Source: JAVXTH01 sp036642795
GTDB lineage: Bacteria > Bacillota_I > Bacilli_A > Erysipelotrichales > Erysipelotrichaceae
Assembly: GCA_036642795.1 (NCBI GenBank)
Contig: JAVXTH010000005.1
Location: 14,747 to 78,746, forward strand
Direction: 5' to 3'
Length of the DNA: 64,000 bases
Part shown: one piece after another, positions 50,116 through 57,224 of the stretch
Position numbering within the stretch: position 1 is the first letter of the stretch
How the letters are laid out: the number at the start of each line of letters is the position of its first letter
Translations under genes and position numbers: made by a program
Notes under the pieces: model-generated
Database searches by the model: none
Told to the model about the DNA's origin: nothing
Seen by the model: the letters and a program-made list of their open reading frames with translations, nothing else

Positions 50116-50201
50116 GCGGTCGTGGTGGAATGGCAGACACGCTAGCTTGAGGTGCTAGTGAGAGCAATCTTGTGTGAGTTCAAATCTCATCGTCCGCACC
50201 A
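50116..50201 (+). tRNA. tRNA-Leu (anticodon GAG)
   Basis: An 86-base type II tRNA. The anticodon loop TTGAGGT gives GAG, reading CUC and CUU. A long variable arm (GAGAGCAATCTTGTG) and encoded CCA are present. Acceptor strands GCGGTCG and CGTCCGC leave a U-U mismatch at the fifth pair; the other six pair normally. Confidence 0.94.
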
Positions 50202-50222
50202 TTTAATCATTGAGTTATTATT

Positions 50223-50246
50223 AAGCCTTATTCAAGGTTTTTTTTT
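50223..50246 (+). terminator. Terminator after tRNA-Leu(GAG)
   Basis: AAGCCTT, loop ATTC, AAGGTTT (one G-U pair) within a nine-T run. Confidence 0.8.
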
Positions 50247-50381
50247 ACTAAAAATAAGCAAACAACATTTATTTGTTTCATAATAGATAGATAAATATCA
50301 TTTAGTTTTAATTTTCTACACTTATAAATTTAAAAGTGAAATTATCTTTTAGTTTAGATAGTAATTTGTCTCATTTAGGCT

Positions 50382-50610
50382 TATAATCAAATTATAGTAA
50401 GAGTGTCAGTGGTTTAACTATTTAAGTTTAGATTAAGAACTAATTTATTTTCATAGTTAGGGGGAAATTACCTTTTTGAAAAAGGTAATTAAATCTATTT
50501 TGATGAACTATGTAAAGGAAGTAACTTTTCACGTCTTTTCACATCAAGATAGCTTGAAACGTAGGTATTATAAATACTATTTTTATCATACACGTTAATA
50601 GGAGGGGCTT
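50382..50610 (+). promoter_or_regulatory. Promoter box and long structured leader of diguanylate cyclase gene
   Basis: TATAAT at 50382-50387 starts an untranslated leader of about 215 bases. CATAGTT (50452-50458) can pair with AACTATG (50506-50512), enclosing an 11-bp hairpin AATTACCTTTT/AAAAGGTAATT (50466-50490). A small CAAG-ATAG-CTTG hairpin follows. TAGGAGGGG precedes the ATG. It matches no riboswitch I know. The stretch 50247-50381 is AT-rich with nothing recognised. Confidence 0.45.
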
Positions 50611-52944
50611 ATGGAAAAAGAAGTTAGAGAATGCACCAGAAAACTCATTGAACTATATTTAGAAAAGCGGGATGTTTATGGTGTTTTTTCTTTGCTTGAT
50701 GAAAATATCACTTGGATTGGGACAGCCGATAATGATATTTCTAATAATATTGAAGAAGTTAAAAGTGGAATGCTACAAGAAAAGAAAAGCTTAAAAACGA
50801 CGTTTAGAGTTGTTAATACGGACTATCGATATCAATCAATTGGTGACAATGCAGGTATTTTATCTGGAAGTCTTGTGATTGAAGCAACCGATGAAAACAA
50901 TAAGAAAGTTCAAGTAAGTCATCGCTTAAGTGCTGTTTGCGTAAAAAAAGATAATCAAGTTAAATTTGTTCATCTTCATGTTTCAGAAGGAGATTTAAAT
51001 CTAGCTTATGAGAACTATTTTGTTATGAATAAAAACAAAATAGATAATAAAAAATTAAGAATGAAAGTAAAAGAAAGAGAAACAGACTTATATAGTGCAA
51101 ATCAACAAATTAGTGTTATTATGCAAAACATACCAGGTGGTATTAGTGAACTTAACCATGATAAAGAGATTAGTGTTATTCGCTTAAGTGATGGTTTTTT
51201 AGAAATGTTTGGTTATACAAGAAGCGATATCAAAAAGCTATTTCATGATTCCTTTCTAGCAATGATTTATGAAGGAGATCGAAAACGGGTTGCTTCAACC
51301 ATTCAACATTCTGGTAGTAGCACGAATCCGATTGAACTTGAATATCGAATCTTATGTAAGAACGGTAGTTTAATGTGGGTCATTGATCGTGGCCGCTTGG
51401 TGAAAGATGAAGAAGATAAGGAAACCTTTTTCTCCATTGTACTCGATATAACACAACGCAAAGAGGAAGAAGAAAAACTTCGATTGATGCTACAAAGACA
51501 TCAAGTAATTATGAACCAAGCGACGGATATTATCTTTGAATGGGATATTTTAAAAGATTCCATTGAATATTCAGCAAACTGGATTAAAAAATTTGGTTAC
51601 ATACCAATTTATAGTAATATTAGTAATGAGATACCTTTATCAAGTAATATCTATAAAGATGATTTATTAGCTTATACCATGATTCGAAATGATGTGTTGG
51701 CAGGAAAAGAATATTCAGAAGCTGAAATTCGTATCTGTGATCATAATCAGATATTTAAATGGTATCGAATTCGTGTAACAACACAATTTAGTCGGGATGA
51801 TAAACCAATTAAAGCAATTGGTATTATCAGTGATATTGATAAAGAGAAAATTAGTACGATAGCATTATTGAATGCAGCACAAAGAGATCCTTTAACTAAC
51901 ATATATAATAAAATAGCAGTTCAAAGAAAAATTGAGGCAATCTTAAATCATTTTCAAAAAGAAAAGCATGCATTATTTATTATTGATATTGATAATTTTA
52001 AAGAAGTAAATGATAAATTTGGTCATCAAGGTGGAGACATTGTATTAATTTTATTAACGAAAAAGCTTGATAAAATATTTGGTAAGGATAACATTGTTGG
52101 AAGAATTGGTGGAGATGAATTCGTAGCATTTGTGAGGGATGTAAAAGATATTGAAGATATTAAAACAAAAGCAGAAGCGGTTGTAAATGCCTTTGCGAAT
52201 GGGGAAGCAGAATTTAAGAATCTATCATGTAGTGTTGGTGTTGCTTTGGCTTATCAAGATGCTTCACAATATAGGACCTTGATTCATTGTAGTGATAGTG
52301 CTTTATATTATGTTAAGAATAATGGAAAAAAAGGTTACACCTTCTATCAAGAATTTATGGGGGTTGGCGTACCATATACCATGATGAAGACGTTGGTGGA
52401 TGAAGCAAATGATAAAGATGGTATTGAATCAACTTTAGTTCAATATGCATTTAAACTCTTATATAAAACAACCAATACCCTTGGCAGTATCCAACAAATA
52501 TTGGGAACATTAGGTCATACTTATGATGTCAGTAAAGTATATATCTTTGAGAATAGTAAAGATAACTTATATACGAGTAACACCTTTGAATGGCATAACG
52601 ATCATACGCAGAAACAGATGGATGAGCTTCAACATTTATCTTATAAAAAAGAATTAAATGGCTTTATGGAACAGTTTGATGAACATGGTATCTTTTATTG
52701 TCAGAATACCGATCTATTAAATAATAACTTGAAAAAGATATTTAAAACACAAGGTATAAGTTCCGTTCTACAATGTTTGATGTTTAATGAAAATGAATGT
52801 ATTGGATTTATCGGTTTTGATGAATTAGAAGAGAATCGTTTCTGGACGAGTGAACAAATGCAAACATTATCGCTCATTACAAGTATCATTGCGACTTTCT
52901 TAATTAAATATCGATTAATCCAGGGAATAAAGGATGATAAATAA
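50611..52944 (+). CDS. Sensor diguanylate cyclase: NTF2-like-PAS-PAS-GGDEF-GAF
   Basis: A 777-residue cytoplasmic protein. Residues 1-~130 look like an NTF2/SnoaL-type alpha-beta barrel (ECTRKLIELYLEKRDVYGVFSLLDENITWIGT, then HRLSAVCVKKDNQVKFVHLHVS). A coiled-coil link leads to PAS1 (~165-285) and PAS2 (~295-415). The GGDEF domain (~425-580) has intact GGDEF at 500-504 and DPLTNIYNK, so it should make c-di-GMP; no RxxD inhibitory site lies five residues before it. A GAF-like domain (~600-770) ends the protein, unusual after GGDEF. Ligands are unknown. It is a single gene. Confidence 0.88.
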   Translation: MEKEVRECTRKLIELYLEKRDVYGVFSLLDENITWIGTADNDISNNIEEVKSGMLQEKKSLKTTFRVVNTDYRYQSIGDNAGILSGSLVIEATDENNKKVQVSHRLSAVCVKKDNQVKFVHLHVSEGDLNLAYENYFVMNKNKIDNKKLRMKVKERETDLYSANQQISVIMQNIPGGISELNHDKEISVIRLSDGFLEMFGYTRSDIKKLFHDSFLAMIYEGDRKRVASTIQHSGSSTNPIELEYRILCKNGSLMWVIDRGRLVKDEEDKETFFSIVLDITQRKEEEEKLRLMLQRHQVIMNQATDIIFEWDILKDSIEYSANWIKKFGYIPIYSNISNEIPLSSNIYKDDLLAYTMIRNDVLAGKEYSEAEIRICDHNQIFKWYRIRVTTQFSRDDKPIKAIGIISDIDKEKISTIALLNAAQRDPLTNIYNKIAVQRKIEAILNHFQKEKHALFIIDIDNFKEVNDKFGHQGGDIVLILLTKKLDKIFGKDNIVGRIGGDEFVAFVRDVKDIEDIKTKAEAVVNAFANGEAEFKNLSCSVGVALAYQDASQYRTLIHCSDSALYYVKNNGKKGYTFYQEFMGVGVPYTMMKTLVDEANDKDGIESTLVQYAFKLLYKTTNTLGSIQQILGTLGHTYDVSKVYIFENSKDNLYTSNTFEWHNDHTQKQMDELQHLSYKKELNGFMEQFDEHGIFYCQNTDLLNNNLKKIFKTQGISSVLQCLMFNENECIGFIGFDELEENRFWTSEQMQTLSLITSIIATFLIKYRLIQGIKDDK

Positions 52945-52968
52945 GGGGGGGAAGTAAAACAATATCGC

Positions 52969-53047
52969 TTGTAATTGAAAATAACATAAGATATAATATG
53001 TATGCTGGTCAGCATCTTCCCCCTAACTTGAGGTTGGCCAGCTTTTT
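52969..53047 (+). ncRNA. Candidate small RNA: promoter, hairpin with C-rich loop, terminator
   Basis: TTGTAA (52969-52974), 17 bases, TATAAT (52992-52997) would start transcription near 53004. GCTGGTCA (53004-53011) and TGGCCAGC (53035-53042) then form a strong stem followed by TTTTT. The loop carries CTTCCCCC (53016-53023), complementary to GGGGGAAG (52947-52954) just after the diguanylate cyclase stop codon. The hairpin is at least the terminator of that gene. A separate short RNA is inference. Confidence 0.5.
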
Positions 53048-53220
53048 ATATGCGAAAAATGTATAAATACAACATTGATAGGAATGAAGTTTAAGTAAAG
53101 GTTGCATCAAGATAACATAAAGAAGCAAGGTGCGCTTTAAAACAAATAAATGAATAAGTAACAGAAGTATAATTAAGTGGCTGTACATCGAAACTATGTG
53201 CTTATTAGAGGATATAGGTA

Positions 53221-53249
53221 AAAAAGAATACTGAAATCAGTATTCTTTT
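53221..53249 (-). terminator. Terminator of the trx-hxlR operon
   Basis: Nearly perfect AAAAGAATACTGA / TCAGTATTCTTTT hairpin overlapping the hxlR stop, with A residues that give a T run on the minus strand. The intergenic stretch 53048-53220 holds no gene that I can support. Confidence 0.85.
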
Positions 53250-53674
53250 AAGTCCTTGCATTCAATTTCATCTGATTCAATGTAAGTATTACATTCTTTA
53301 CAATAGTACTTCATTGAAATTGGATGTTTGCATTGTTTATGAACCAATTGCTTATGGCAAGCATTAACATGTTTTTCGCCCCATAAGATAATAGCATTGA
53401 ATATATCTTCTAAATCTTTACCACTATCACTCAGTGAATAAGCGTAACGTGGTGGATGATTTTGATACAATTCACATTGAATCAAATGATCTTCTTCTAA
53501 CGTTTTTAGCCTTGTTGATAATAGATTTGTTGGTATATGAGCTAAAGATTCTTGTAGTTCTTTATAGGTTTGTTTACCACTAGCAATTTCATGTAGAATT
53601 AATAATGTCCATTTGTCACCAATCATATTTAAAGTCTGTGCGATGTTACATGGCATTTGATATTGATTTAACAA
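53237..53674 (-). CDS. HxlR-family transcriptional regulator with Cys-rich tail
   Basis: A 145-residue winged-helix regulator. The HxlR signature CNIAQTLNMIGDKWTLLILHEIASG begins at Cys9, followed by the recognition helix region NLLSTRLKTLEEDHLIQ and wing PPRYAYSLSDSG. Cys9 is in the place of the redox-sensing Cys of YodB-type members. The C-terminus adds C106, C115, C125, C128 and C139 with His residues, suggesting a metal or thiol site. It is 37 bases downstream of a thioredoxin gene, so thiol or electrophile stress sensing is a reasonable inference. Confidence 0.85.
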   Translation of the reverse strand: MLNQYQMPCNIAQTLNMIGDKWTLLILHEIASGKQTYKELQESLAHIPTNLLSTRLKTLEEDHLIQCELYQNHPPRYAYSLSDSGKDLEDIFNAIILWGEKHVNACHKQLVHKQCKHPISMKYYCKECNTYIESDEIECKDLKEY

Positions 53675-53711
53675 GAAATCACCTCGCTTTTGTTCTTATA
53701 AAATAGAAATC

Positions 53712-54035
53712 TTAAAGATATTTATTTAATGTTTCCATAAGGACTGGATAAGGTTTAAATCCTGCATCACGTAAAACAAGGTCCTTATTCTTAAAAATCA
53801 TGATAGTTGGTACTGATTGTACTTGATATTTCATTGCCAAGCCTTGTTCTTTATCAACATCAATTTTAATTACTTTAGCTTTACCTTCCATTGCTTCAGC
53901 CAGTTTTTCTAATTCTGGACCAAGCATTTTGCAAGGACCGCACCAAGTAGCAAAGAAATCGACGAATACTACTCCATCTTCTTGTAGCAATGCATTAAAT
54001 TCAGTTTCATTTGGATATAAAATTTTTTCAGACAT
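53712..54035 (-). CDS. trxA: Thioredoxin
   Basis: A 107-residue thioredoxin with the active site FATWCGPCKMLGPELEKLA, cis-Pro region VQSVPTIMIFKNKDLV and buried Asp in VFVDFFATW. It reduces protein disulfides in the cytoplasm. AAAGGAG upstream of the ATG at 54035 supports this start; the open frame extends 13 codons further without need. It leads an operon with the HxlR regulator and may be controlled by it. Confidence 0.94.
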   Translation of the reverse strand: MSEKILYPNETEFNALLQEDGVVFVDFFATWCGPCKMLGPELEKLAEAMEGKAKVIKIDVDKEQGLAMKYQVQSVPTIMIFKNKDLVLRDAGFKPYPVLMETLNKYL

Positions 54036-54200
54036 AATATGTCTCCTTTCATAAAAGTGATAGATGAGCTTCACGAATTGGATGCTTCTTTAAATATAAA
54101 TCATAAACAATAAGTTGTTTCCTTAAGCATGTTTCATTGATTTGCATCATCTATTTATACGGTCTTTCTTAACCTGACCACAGTATATATTAATAACTTT

Positions 54201-54218
54201 ATTATATCAAGTAACTTG
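54201..54218 (-). promoter_or_regulatory. Candidate promoter and dyad operator for trx-hxlR
   Basis: On the minus strand TGaTATAAT is an extended -10 with its hexamer at 54206-54201. Directly upstream in the spacer is the perfect dyad CAAGTAACTTG (54208-54218). A regulator bound here would block RNA polymerase; HxlR is the obvious candidate. Confidence 0.4.
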
Positions 54219-54239
54219 ACTATCTTTATTTTAAAGGAC

Positions 54240-54269
54240 TTGAAAACATAAAAGTAATAGGTGTATTAT
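54240..54269 (+). promoter_or_regulatory. Promoter for tRNA-Leu(CAG)
   Basis: TTGAAA (54240-54245), 18 bases, TATTAT (54264-54269), 16 bases before the tRNA. Confidence 0.5.
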
Positions 54270-54285
54270 TAATGAGTAAAACAAT

Positions 54286-54371
54286 GCAGGAGTGGTGGAA
54301 TGGCAGACACGCTGTCTTCAGGTGGCAGTGCGAGTAATCGCGTGAGGGTTCAAGTCCCTTCTCCTGCACCA
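54286..54371 (+). tRNA. tRNA-Leu (anticodon CAG)
   Basis: An 86-base type II tRNA. Acceptor GCAGGAG pairs fully with CTCCTGC; A and encoded CCA follow. The anticodon loop TTCAGGT gives CAG, reading CUG. A long variable arm (GCGAGTAATCGCGTG) is typical of tRNA-Leu. Confidence 0.95.
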
Positions 54372-54406
54372 ACTATTAATGTAAGTTAATGAAGCAAGAT
54401 AATAAG

Positions 54407-54435
54407 AAAGTTATCAAATAATTGATAACTTTTTT
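54407..54435. terminator. Bidirectional terminator between tRNA-Leu(CAG) and DUF1697 gene
   Basis: Perfect 11-bp arms AAAGTTATCAA and TTGATAACTTT, loop ATAA, with a T run on the plus side. It overlaps the 3' end of the minus-strand gene. Confidence 0.88.
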
Positions 54436-54953
54436 AACGTATTCGCGGTTCTAATTGTGATTGTTTCACCAATCCCTTTACTTGCTGTTTTTTTCCACCA
54501 ATTAGCTTTCGCATATTTTGTCTTATCAAAAGACCAGAAAATAACATTGTTAAAGATGTAGACCTGTTCTATTTCTTTTGTTGGTTCACCAATTTTCTCA
54601 GCTATGATTTCAGCGGTAGAATTAGCCATTACAAAAATTAAATTATCATAGATTTCTTTATGATCGCTGCCCCACCAAGAAGGAGCATTAGAAAGGATAG
54701 CTTGTAATTTTTCTTGTGAGATAAGGAAAACAGGAATATCTAAATTAAATTGTTCTTGGATCATTAACTCGATTTTCTTCGTAAGAATAATTGAATCTTC
54801 GTCAGTAACTGAAAAAGCAACATTCCCACTATTGAGGTGAGTAAGTACATTGTTAAAACCAAGTTTAATAAATTCTGATTTTAAATCAGCCATAGCTATT
54901 TTATTCTTTCCACTTATGTTAATGCCTCTTAATAAGGCAATATATCTTTTCAA
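54414..54953 (-). CDS. DUF1697 family protein
   Basis: A 179-residue protein with the DUF1697 pattern: an N-terminal YIALLRGINISGKNKIAMADLKSEFIKLGF followed by VLTHLNSGNVAFS, and a C-terminal NWWKKTASKGIGETITIRTANTLKKL. The function of the family is unknown. The start is a TTG at 54953: AAAGGAGG is eight bases upstream, while the farther TTG at 54974 would place the ribosome-binding site inside the gene. It is a single gene. Confidence 0.85.
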   Translation of the reverse strand: MKRYIALLRGINISGKNKIAMADLKSEFIKLGFNNVLTHLNSGNVAFSVTDEDSIILTKKIELMIQEQFNLDIPVFLISQEKLQAILSNAPSWWGSDHKEIYDNLIFVMANSTAEIIAEKIGEPTKEIEQVYIFNNVIFWSFDKTKYAKANWWKKTASKGIGETITIRTANTLKKLSII

Positions 54954-55071
54954 GTAAATGACCTCCTTTACCAATTTATAAGTCGATTATACAGCTTAAT
55001 AAGAAGGATGTCTATCGAGCATTTGTTATTATATACGGGATGATTTTGTATAGAATCGATTGGAAATATGT

Positions 55072-55105
55072 CATAAAAAAAAGGACCTAACTTATTAGTT
55101 GGTCC
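55072..55105 (-). terminator. Terminator of the RidA gene
   Basis: GGACC and AACT arms pair with AGTT and GGTCC (one bulged base), followed on the minus strand by a run of eight T. Confidence 0.85.
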
Positions 55106-55125
55106 ATTTCTTTAGTTTGTTTAAC

Positions 55126-56394
55126 TTATTTTTTGAAAGGTGGAGTTCCTTCAGCATTTCCAACAATTGCTTCAATTTGTACAAGTGCATTGTTTGGTAA
55201 TGTGTTTGTGCCTACAATTCTTCTTGCAGGAACATTTGTCGCAAAGAAAGTTTTATAAACTTCATCTAAAGCAGCTGTGTCTTCTAAGTTAGTAAGATAA
55301 ACATTGATTTTCACAACGTCACTCATCACATGATCAACACTTTCGATAATTGCTTTAATGTTATTCAGACATTGTTCAACTTGTGCTTTAATTCCAACAA
55401 CTGTGTTACCAGTTTTAGGATCAATTGGTAATTGAGCACCAATGTTGTTGTAATGTGAGAATGCAACACTTTGAGCAGCTAGACAATTGATTGGAGCATT
55501 CTTAGTATCATTTGCTTCAATGATTAAACCATGTCTTGCTTCAACTGTTTGTGGAGGTGTACCATCACCATGAGATACTACTGCTTCAATTTGAACTAAA
55601 GCATGCATTGGTAAGGCAACAACTTCAACTGCAGTGCGTGCAGGGAAATAAGCATGTGCTCTAGCAATTGCTGAATCAGGGAAGAAAGTTGTATATACTT
55701 CATTCACTGCTTCCATGTTAGCTAAATCATTAACGAAAATTGTCACTTTGACAATATCATCAAAAGGAACATCAATGCTCTCTAAGATTGCTTTGATATT
55801 TTTTAAACATTGTGCCGTTTGTTCTTTCACGCCACCTTCTACGATTCTACCAGTTTTAGGATCAATTGGTAATTGAGCAGTTAGGTTATTGTAATGGGAG
55901 AAAGCAACGGACTGTGTAGATAATACACTCATTGGTGCATTTGCAGTGTTGTTGGTAAGTTTAATTAAATCACCAGCCTGAGGAGCATTTGGAATCGTAC
56001 CTTCGCCACAAGTAAGTAAAGCTTCTACTTGAAGTAAAGCATCCATTGGTAATGCTGCAACCGCAACAACTGTTTGAGCAGGAACATAAGTAGGGAAGAA
56101 TGTTTTATAAACTTCATTTACTTTGTCCATGTCTTTAATGTTTCTTACAAAAATAGTAATTCTTACAACATCGCTCATAACATGGTCGATGCTTTCAACA
56201 ATTGCTTTTAAATTAGTAAAACATTGTTGAGCTTGTGCTTTTACTCCACCCGCAACTAATTCACCTGTTTTAGGATCAATTGGTAGTTGTGCTGAAAAGT
56301 TATTGTAATGAGAAAAAGCTACTGTTTGTGAAGCAATTGCACTGATTGGTGCATTTTTTGTGTTTCGTGCTAATACTGTGTTGTCGCCGATCAT
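55126..56394 (-). CDS. Triple RidA-domain protein (three YjgF/UK114 units in one chain)
   Basis: A 422-residue protein made of three consecutive RidA-type domains, about 1-133, 134-285 and 286-422. Each repeats AxSHYNN.xAQLPIDPKTG, a QCxxNxKAIxES helix and VNEVY/LDEVY-TFF. Ordinary RidA proteins are ~130 residues and form homotrimers with active sites between subunits; they deaminate reactive enamines and imines. A covalent trimer is likely here. The catalytic-Arg position is Gln107 in domain 1, but Arg253 and Arg391 in domains 2 and 3. The usual SGQ is changed to (S/T/G)AQ in all three. Domain 2 has an extra DSAIARAHAY stretch. No signal peptide is seen. It is transcribed from a consensus promoter. 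Confidence 0.92.
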   Translation of the reverse strand: MIGDNTVLARNTKNAPISAIASQTVAFSHYNNFSAQLPIDPKTGELVAGGVKAQAQQCFTNLKAIVESIDHVMSDVVRITIFVRNIKDMDKVNEVYKTFFPTYVPAQTVVAVAALPMDALLQVEALLTCGEGTIPNAPQAGDLIKLTNNTANAPMSVLSTQSVAFSHYNNLTAQLPIDPKTGRIVEGGVKEQTAQCLKNIKAILESIDVPFDDIVKVTIFVNDLANMEAVNEVYTTFFPDSAIARAHAYFPARTAVEVVALPMHALVQIEAVVSHGDGTPPQTVEARHGLIIEANDTKNAPINCLAAQSVAFSHYNNIGAQLPIDPKTGNTVVGIKAQVEQCLNNIKAIIESVDHVMSDVVKINVYLTNLEDTAALDEVYKTFFATNVPARRIVGTNTLPNNALVQIEAIVGNAEGTPPFKK

Positions 56395-56446
56395 AATAGT
56401 TGTAATCTCCTTTTAGATAAATATTTCTTTCAATATTTATAGGCGA

Positions 56447-56475
56447 ATTATAAGCGAGGTAACGGTTAATGTCAA
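56447..56475 (-). promoter_or_regulatory. Consensus sigma-A promoter for the triple RidA gene
   Basis: On the minus strand TTGACA (56475-56470), exactly 17 bases, TATAAT (56452-56447). Both hexamers are perfect. The leader is about 45 bases. Confidence 0.85.
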
Positions 56476-56504
56476 CCAATAATCAACATTATGTGGATAA
56501 AAAG

Positions 56505-56518
56505 TGGAAGCGCTATCA
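56505..56518. promoter_or_regulatory. Candidate cre (CcpA) operator
   Basis: TGGAAGCGCTATCA fits the degenerate catabolite-responsive element pattern TGnAAnCGnTnnCA. It lies 30 bases upstream of the RidA -35, and overlaps a possible plus-strand -35 (TGGAAG, 17 bases, TATAAT at 56528-56533). Confidence 0.4.
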
Positions 56519-56539
56519 TATATAGCTTATAATTTAATG

Positions 56540-56628
56540 TTTTTATTTGCATAATTATTGCTTAAAATCATCAAAAGAAGGTATTTCTTATTAATTTTGT
56601 CATGTTTTAATGATTTTAAGCATTTTTT
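56540..56628 (+). other. Long inverted repeat with T run in the RidA/membrane protein intergenic region
   Basis: Perfect 12-bp arms GCTTAAAATCAT (56560-56571) and ATGATTTTAAGC (56610-56621) flank 38 bases and are followed by ATTTTTTATA. With TATAAT at 56528-56533 upstream it could end a short RNA. The remaining intergenic sequence to 56724 is AT-rich, with an extended -10 TGaGATAAT at 56681-56689 for the next gene. Confidence 0.4.
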
Positions 56629-56724
56629 ATAATAAATTATTAATTTTTATACAAATTAACACACTTTTTCCATATTTCTGTGAGATAATAGAAAAGTTCA
56701 TAATAACAGGAAGGAATATATAAA

Positions 56725-57117
56725 ATGAAAAACAAAAAATCGATACCAGCAATTGTTTTATACGTTGTTGCCGTTTTATTCTTAATGATTGGAGCATTTG
56801 AAATATTCACAAGTTACGAATATATTAATAACATGGTTACTAGCAATGGATTAGTTATTAAAGATAACATTGCTCAAGTATTCAATTACTATATCGCAAA
56901 CTCAGCTTCTTTCTTTGCTTTTGCTATTATTATTTATGCTTTAGGTGTATGTGTTGATAAAATTCATGCCTTTACCACAAAAGCTGAAGTAGAAGAAACT
57001 ACTTGTTGCTGCAAAGAAGAACTAGTAGAACCTAAGAAAGCACCTAAACGTGCTAAACCTAAAGTTAAAAAAGAAGTAGAAGCAATTGAAGAAACGGTAG
57101 TAGAAGAAAACAAATAA
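56725..57117 (+). CDS. Small membrane protein with charged C-terminal tail, unknown function
   Basis: A 130-residue protein. One helix spans about residues 8-28 (IPAIVLYVVAVLFLMIGAFEIF) and another about 60-82 (FFAFAIIIYALGVCVDKI). An outside loop lies between them and a cytoplasmic tail follows. The tail begins with a TTCCCKEE cysteine cluster and continues with alternating Lys/Pro-rich and Glu-rich stretches (KKAPKRAKPKVKKEVEAIEET). No family is recognised. AGGAAGG precedes the ATG and a strong terminator follows, so it is a single gene, divergent from the RidA gene. Confidence 0.7.
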   Translation: MKNKKSIPAIVLYVVAVLFLMIGAFEIFTSYEYINNMVTSNGLVIKDNIAQVFNYYIANSASFFAFAIIIYALGVCVDKIHAFTTKAEVEETTCCCKEELVEPKKAPKRAKPKVKKEVEAIEETVVEENK

Positions 57118-57125
57118 GTTTCATG

Positions 57126-57152
57126 ACGATAAGTTTAAACTTATCGTTTTTT
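57126..57152 (+). terminator. Terminator after small membrane protein gene
   Basis: Perfect palindrome ACGATAAGTT/AACTTATCGT with a T run. Confidence 0.92.
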
Positions 57153-57157
57153 AATCT

Positions 57158-57199
57158 AAAAAAGATGATAATCGTATTTATACGTTATCATCTTTTCTT
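57158..57199. terminator. Terminator of the hom-lysC-asd operon
   Basis: AAAAGATGATAA and TTATCATCTTTT flank CGTA/TACG with loop TTTA (one unpaired base). The A run at 57158-57163 provides the T run on the minus strand. Confidence 0.88.
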
Positions 57200-57224
57200 T
57201 ATTCAAATCTCAAGCGCACCATTA

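Noticed and set aside
55126..56394. Repeats in this gene as an assembly duplication
   Set aside because: The three copies are clearly diverged, have different linkers and stay in one open frame, so they are old domain repeats.
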